Source of the DNA: DASQZK01 sp963732905
GTDB taxonomy: Bacteria > Bacteroidota > Bacteroidia > Bacteroidales > GCA-2748055
Direction of reading: 5' to 3'
Assembly (NCBI GenBank): GCA_963732905.1
Contig: CAVTBM010000001.1
Span: forward strand, 434,001 to 498,000
DNA length: 64,000 bases
In this document: one piece after another, positions 60,399-64,000 of the stretch
Layout: each line of letters begins with the position of its first letter
Numbering within the stretch: the first letter of the stretch is position 1
Made by a program: the position numbers and the translations under genes
Notes under the pieces: model-generated
The model's database searches: none
What the model was told of the DNA's origin: nothing
The model's input: only the letters and a program-made list of their open reading frames with translations

Positions 60399-62303
60399 TT
60401 ACAGCATTTGTTTCACAGCTTCCCGGTTACGTTCGTTCGAAATAATTTTGGCTTCGGGAGTGTATAAAAAGGTAAGGAGATCTTCGTAAGTCTCTGTGAT
60501 GGCCCCCCTCACTATTTTCATGGTTGAGTTCATCATCCGGTTTTCTTCAGTGAATCCTTCGGAAAGGATGCCGACAGCTGCAGGGAGCCACCGCTGGGGA
60601 AACATTTCTCCATACCGGCCATTGGTCCGGTACTCAAGGAGTTCGGTCTCAATAAGTTTCAATGCCGTGTCAACACCCTCTGCAGTGGAAGGATCAATAT
60701 GACTGTCTTTTAAAACATGTCTGATCGCTTCTTTATTGGGATATAGCAGAGCGACCGTGTAGGGCATCTGATTATTGTAAAGCATAACCTGGTCGATCAC
60801 TTTGGATTGCTCTGTAAAAGCTTCTTCAATACCTTCAGGACTGTATTTCTCACCATCGTCGGAGATTAGCAGACTTTTAAACCGGCCCAGGACGTAAAGG
60901 AAATTATCTTTGTCGAGATAACCCATATCGCCGGTGTACAACCATCCGTCTTTCAAAGATTCCTTTGTTGCCTTCTCATTGCGCCAGTAACCAAGCATGA
61001 CGTTTTCCCCCTTTACAACAATTTCACCTTTCTCACCTGTCGCCATGACATTACCGTCCTCATCACAGATATTCACTTCAAGGTTGCTTACCAGAAAACC
61101 GGAGGATCCCATTTTATGCTTGTGAGCTGCATTGGAGCTGATTACCGGCGCTGCTTCGGAAAGGCCGTATCCCTGGTACATGGGAATGCCGATGGCAAAA
61201 AAGAAACGTTGTAATTCAATATCGAGTAAAGCTCCACCGCCAACAAAAAAATCCAGGTTCCCGCCGAAAGCCTGCCTGACTTTCCTGAAAAGCACCGAAT
61301 CCAAAAGCTTCAGGTAGGGTTTGAGGATAACGCGCCATCCTTTCCCTCTATCCCAGCCGATGCCATTGTATATATAGGCTGTCTTCAGAGCATGGTTAAA
61401 TAATTTTTCGGTGAAGGCACCTTTTTCCCTGACACCCTTTTCAATATTTTTTCTGAAATTTTTTGCCAGCGACGGAACACTGAGCAGGAAATGAGGTTTC
61501 ACTTCACTGATATTCAATGGTATATTTTTCAGCGTTTCCATGGCTGTACTTCCAACCTGTACCGATGCCATACTGGCACCGGAGGCTATAACGGCATAGA
61601 TGCCGGCCGTATGGGCAAAGGAATGATCCCATGGCAGGATCAGCAATGAACAATAATATTCGGGGATCTCCATCAAGGTCAGGGCCTGCTCCACGTTTGC
61701 CGTGTAATTGCGGTGACTGAGGATAATCCCTTTCGGATCTGCAGTGGTGCCGGAAGTGTAGCATATATTAGCCGCATCATCCTCTCCAACCGATTTCCAG
61801 GTGTCTTCAAACTCGCGGGAATGATCTCTGAGATATGCATCTCCCAGGCTAAAAACGTTCTCATAATAGATCTCATTTTTATCATAACCGTCTTTCGGAT
61901 CAAGGTAAATGAATTTCTCAACAGAGGAAAGCTCCTGCCTGATTCCCTCCAGCTTTCTGGATTGTGAACCGGAGATGATCACATATCGTGATTCCGAATG
62001 GTTTATTCTGAATTTAAGGTCTGTACTGTCCTGAAGTTTGACAGACAGGGGAACATTGATACCTCCGGCATACAAAATACCCAGTTCACTTATGACCCAG
62101 GCATTACGGCCTTCAGAGATTAATGAAACCCGATCCCCCTTCTTCATCCCCAATGCTAAGAGCCCGGCTGCAAACCGGCGGACTTTTTCCCTGATTTCAG
62201 CATAGGTGGATGGGATGTACTCTCCACCCGTTTTTTCGAGCATCATGGTGTTTGAAGCATACTTCTCAGCGTAATGTTCAAAAAAGCTGTTGATCGTTTT
62301 CAT
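60399..62303 (-). CDS. AMP-dependent acyl-CoA synthetase (long-chain fatty acid-CoA ligase type)
   Basis: A 634-residue ANL-family enzyme that adenylates a carboxylic acid and transfers it to CoA. The P-loop is ICYTSGTTADPKG at about residues 180-193; A5 is YQGYGLSEAAPVIS; the hinge region is GDMGYLDKDNFLYVLGRFKS; and the C-terminal loop is NSTMKIVRG with the catalytic Lys. It resembles eukaryotic-type long-chain ligases of Bacteroidota. The substrate is inferred, since no other fatty-acid gene is adjacent. Confidence 0.9.
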   Translation of the reverse strand: MKTINSFFEHYAEKYASNTMMLEKTGGEYIPSTYAEIREKVRRFAAGLLALGMKKGDRVSLISEGRNAWVISELGILYAGGINVPLSVKLQDSTDLKFRINHSESRYVIISGSQSRKLEGIRQELSSVEKFIYLDPKDGYDKNEIYYENVFSLGDAYLRDHSREFEDTWKSVGEDDAANICYTSGTTADPKGIILSHRNYTANVEQALTLMEIPEYYCSLLILPWDHSFAHTAGIYAVIASGASMASVQVGSTAMETLKNIPLNISEVKPHFLLSVPSLAKNFRKNIEKGVREKGAFTEKLFNHALKTAYIYNGIGWDRGKGWRVILKPYLKLLDSVLFRKVRQAFGGNLDFFVGGGALLDIELQRFFFAIGIPMYQGYGLSEAAPVISSNAAHKHKMGSSGFLVSNLEVNICDEDGNVMATGEKGEIVVKGENVMLGYWRNEKATKESLKDGWLYTGDMGYLDKDNFLYVLGRFKSLLISDDGEKYSPEGIEEAFTEQSKVIDQVMLYNNQMPYTVALLYPNKEAIRHVLKDSHIDPSTAEGVDTALKLIETELLEYRTNGRYGEMFPQRWLPAAVGILSEGFTEENRMMNSTMKIVRGAITETYEDLLTFLYTPEAKIISNERNREAVKQML

Positions 62304-62670
62304 AATAGTTTTTTAGGTTTATCTGATGTCGTATATGAACAATTCTTGGGTATCAGAAGTTAATAAGAGTTTGTGGTGAATCCGGAAAACCAGTTTCCGA
62401 AACCCATATAAGGCAACGGTTGCTCACTGGTGAATGGACTCATGCCTGCTTTTTAAGTTTTAGTGTTTCAACAAATTTTAAATTTTTTTTTGATTCATAG
62501 CCAGTATTCTGGAGAATAATATCTACCTGAAAAGATAACATGCAATTAAACAGCACTTTGATAAAATATACAAACCTCTGATTTACCCTGTTCATTATGT
62601 TTGTGACCTGTATTAATCACTAAATCATTTGTTTTTTTTATTTTTGGACTTTCCATAAACAAGAGGGGAT
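62304..62670. other. Intergenic, divergent promoter region
   Basis: A 367-nt AT-rich gap between the acyl-CoA synthetase (minus) and the MFS gene (plus). It holds one 6-bp hairpin (CGGAAA/TTTCCG near 62382-62398) and the -7 box listed separately. No gene or riboswitch was recognised. Confidence 0.6.
62639..62646 (+). promoter_or_regulatory. Candidate -7 box for the MFS gene
   Basis: TATTTTTG, an exact TAnnTTTG match, lies 24 nt before the ATG at 62671. No -33 TTTG is found at 19-21 nt upstream. Confidence 0.45.
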
Positions 62671-64000
62671 ATGACAGATTTCAAAAAGGCACTCAGTGAA
62701 TCAAAGACCTTGCGATGGATGGTAATGGTACTGATCAGCATCGCCATGTTTGCAAATTATTATTTCTATGATGCATTATCGCCGTTAAAAAGTACGCTTC
62801 AGGCTCACCTGGGCTGGAGTTCTTCCGATTATGGATTTTTTATGGCGGCTTACTCCATCCCAAACGTGTTTTTCCTTATGGCCGTGATCGGAGGGGTCAT
62901 ACTCGATAAACTGGGGATCAGGATTACAGGCTTTGCATTTATTGTCTTCATGGTGCTTGGTTCAGCGCTCACCGCTTATGGGGCCACCGATTTTTACCTT
63001 TCAGGAGGACCCGGATATCACCTGATGAATTCATTTTTGCCCGGTTTTTCTCCGTCACTGAAAATGATGTCGCTGGGTTTTCTGCTCTTCGGGCTCGGCG
63101 CGGAGACAAGCGCGGTCGTCTTCACCAAGGCTATTGTAAAATGGTTTAAAGGAAAGGAGCTGGCACTTGCCCTGGGGCTCAATCTTTCTTTTGGAAGGCT
63201 GGGTACCTATGCTGCCCTGAGATTTTCCTACGATTTTGTGCAAAGCACCAGTAAATGGTACTTTTCAATATGGTTCGGCACTATAATCCTGCTTATCGGC
63301 CTCTTGTCCTTTCTCATCTATATGGTTTATGATGTGAGATTAGACCGGCAGATCCATTATGAACTGGAGCTGGATGAAACGGAAAAATTCCGGATTGCCG
63401 ATCTTGGGAGGCTGATCACCAACAAATCCTTTCTTTACATCACTCTGCTTTGTGTGACCTTTTACAGCGCTGTTTTTCCATTCATTAAATATGCCCCCGA
63501 CCTTATGTCAAATAAATTCGGGATGGATCCTGAGGCGGCAGGAAAAATTACATCGTATATCCCTCTGGGAACCATATTTTTCACACCATTGTTTGGGGCT
63601 TTCACCGATCTCAGGGGAAAAAGTGCATCCCTGATGATTTACGGATCTATCATGCTGGTGCTGGTTCACCTGATCTTTGGACTGACAACCATTACTCCTT
63701 ATGTGCCGTTGTTTTTGCTAGGAGTGGCTTTTTCCCTGATACCTGCTGCTATGTGGCCTTCAGTAGCTAAAATTGTTCCGGAATCCCGGCTTGGAAGCGC
63801 TTATGGTCTGATGTTTTCAGTGCAGAATCTTGGCTTATGGGGCTTCACATTGCTGATCGGCTTGGTACTCGATTTTTCCAATCCCGGCATTACACCTGAA
63901 ACCATTAAGGCCGGTACAGCCGTCTACAACTATACCAATCCCATTCTGATGCTTGCAGTCCTTGGAGTCGCCGGAGTGGTGTTTGCCCTGCTTTTAAAAA
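62671..64000 (+). CDS. MFS transporter, 3' end beyond the window
   Basis: About 443 codons of a major-facilitator protein open to the window edge. The start (MTDFKKALSESKTLRWMVMV) is followed by the first helix and then the MFS helix 2-3 motif GGVILDKLGIRITG. Roughly eleven hydrophobic segments are seen before the edge, with the central cytoplasmic loop rich in charged residues (VRLDRQIHYELELDETEKF). It fits the oxalate/formate- or nitrate-like MFS groups, but the substrate cannot be assigned. It is divergent from the acyl-CoA synthetase gene. Confidence 0.85.
   Translation, partial: MTDFKKALSESKTLRWMVMVLISIAMFANYYFYDALSPLKSTLQAHLGWSSSDYGFFMAAYSIPNVFFLMAVIGGVILDKLGIRITGFAFIVFMVLGSALTAYGATDFYLSGGPGYHLMNSFLPGFSPSLKMMSLGFLLFGLGAETSAVVFTKAIVKWFKGKELALALGLNLSFGRLGTYAALRFSYDFVQSTSKWYFSIWFGTIILLIGLLSFLIYMVYDVRLDRQIHYELELDETEKFRIADLGRLITNKSFLYITLLCVTFYSAVFPFIKYAPDLMSNKFGMDPEAAGKITSYIPLGTIFFTPLFGAFTDLRGKSASLMIYGSIMLVLVHLIFGLTTITPYVPLFLLGVAFSLIPAAMWPSVAKIVPESRLGSAYGLMFSVQNLGLWGFTLLIGLVLDFSNPGITPETIKAGTAVYNYTNPILMLAVLGVAGVVFALLLK

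Overview
The window looks like chromosomal DNA of a Bacteroidota member, most likely Bacteroidales or a related order (taxonomy is inference). Pointers are: start codons without clear Shine-Dalgarno sites but with TAnnTTTG-type -7 promoter boxes; a FeoA-FeoB fusion followed by a small Cys-rich membrane protein; the long NusB; the order nusB - DUF1573 - yajC - ybbR - coaE; ftsK followed by a LolA-like gene; and the families DUF3276, DUF4831 and DUF5606. No rRNA, tRNA, transposase, prophage gene or CRISPR array was seen.

Layout. 0-5.4 kb: truncated cysD, a Nudix hydrolase, two very small ORFs, a YbjQ protein, an NlpC/P60 peptidase and an AraC regulator, separated by long repeat-filled gaps. 5.4-12.9 kb: a sugar-catabolism locus in two divergent arms (class II aldolase plus a TIM-barrel isomerase on the minus strand; a sodium:solute symporter, a ketose 3-epimerase-type enzyme and a secreted GH127-like hydrolase on the plus strand). 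13-19 kb: a PgpH-type 7TM-HD phosphodiesterase, ftsK/lolA and a lipoprotein. 19.3-21.3 kb: carbamate kinase and ornithine carbamoyltransferase, as in catabolic arginine or citrulline use. 21.4-25.8 kb: small membrane and metal proteins and ferrous iron uptake. 25.9-38.2 kb: dense housekeeping genes (nusB, yajC, ybbR, coaE, a DnaJ/TerB protein, mazG, a DUF62 protein, phoH, purC, a LysM/periplasmic-binding protein). 38.5-43.8 kb: an ABC permease, a class II photolyase and a GH26 mannanase lipoprotein. 43.8-44.9 kb: a second repeat island. 44.9-64 kb: a peptide transporter (POT), nnrDE, an OPT transporter, pepD, metH-metF, an acyl-CoA synthetase and a truncated MFS transporter.

The least explained content is the repeat system in the islands at 0.7-2.6, 4.9-5.4 and 43.8-44.9 kb. 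It has four parts: hepta/octanucleotide arrays; a GACGTGA...TCACGTC hairpin module in five copies, two of them with an identical 94-nt context; a roughly 500-570 nt element present twice in opposite orientation about 42 kb apart; and a tandem pair of CCACGG-hairpin units. Other points of note are the sugar locus, whose enzymes keep exact catalytic residue spacing, and a DUF62 protein lacking the residues usually taken as its catalytic triad.
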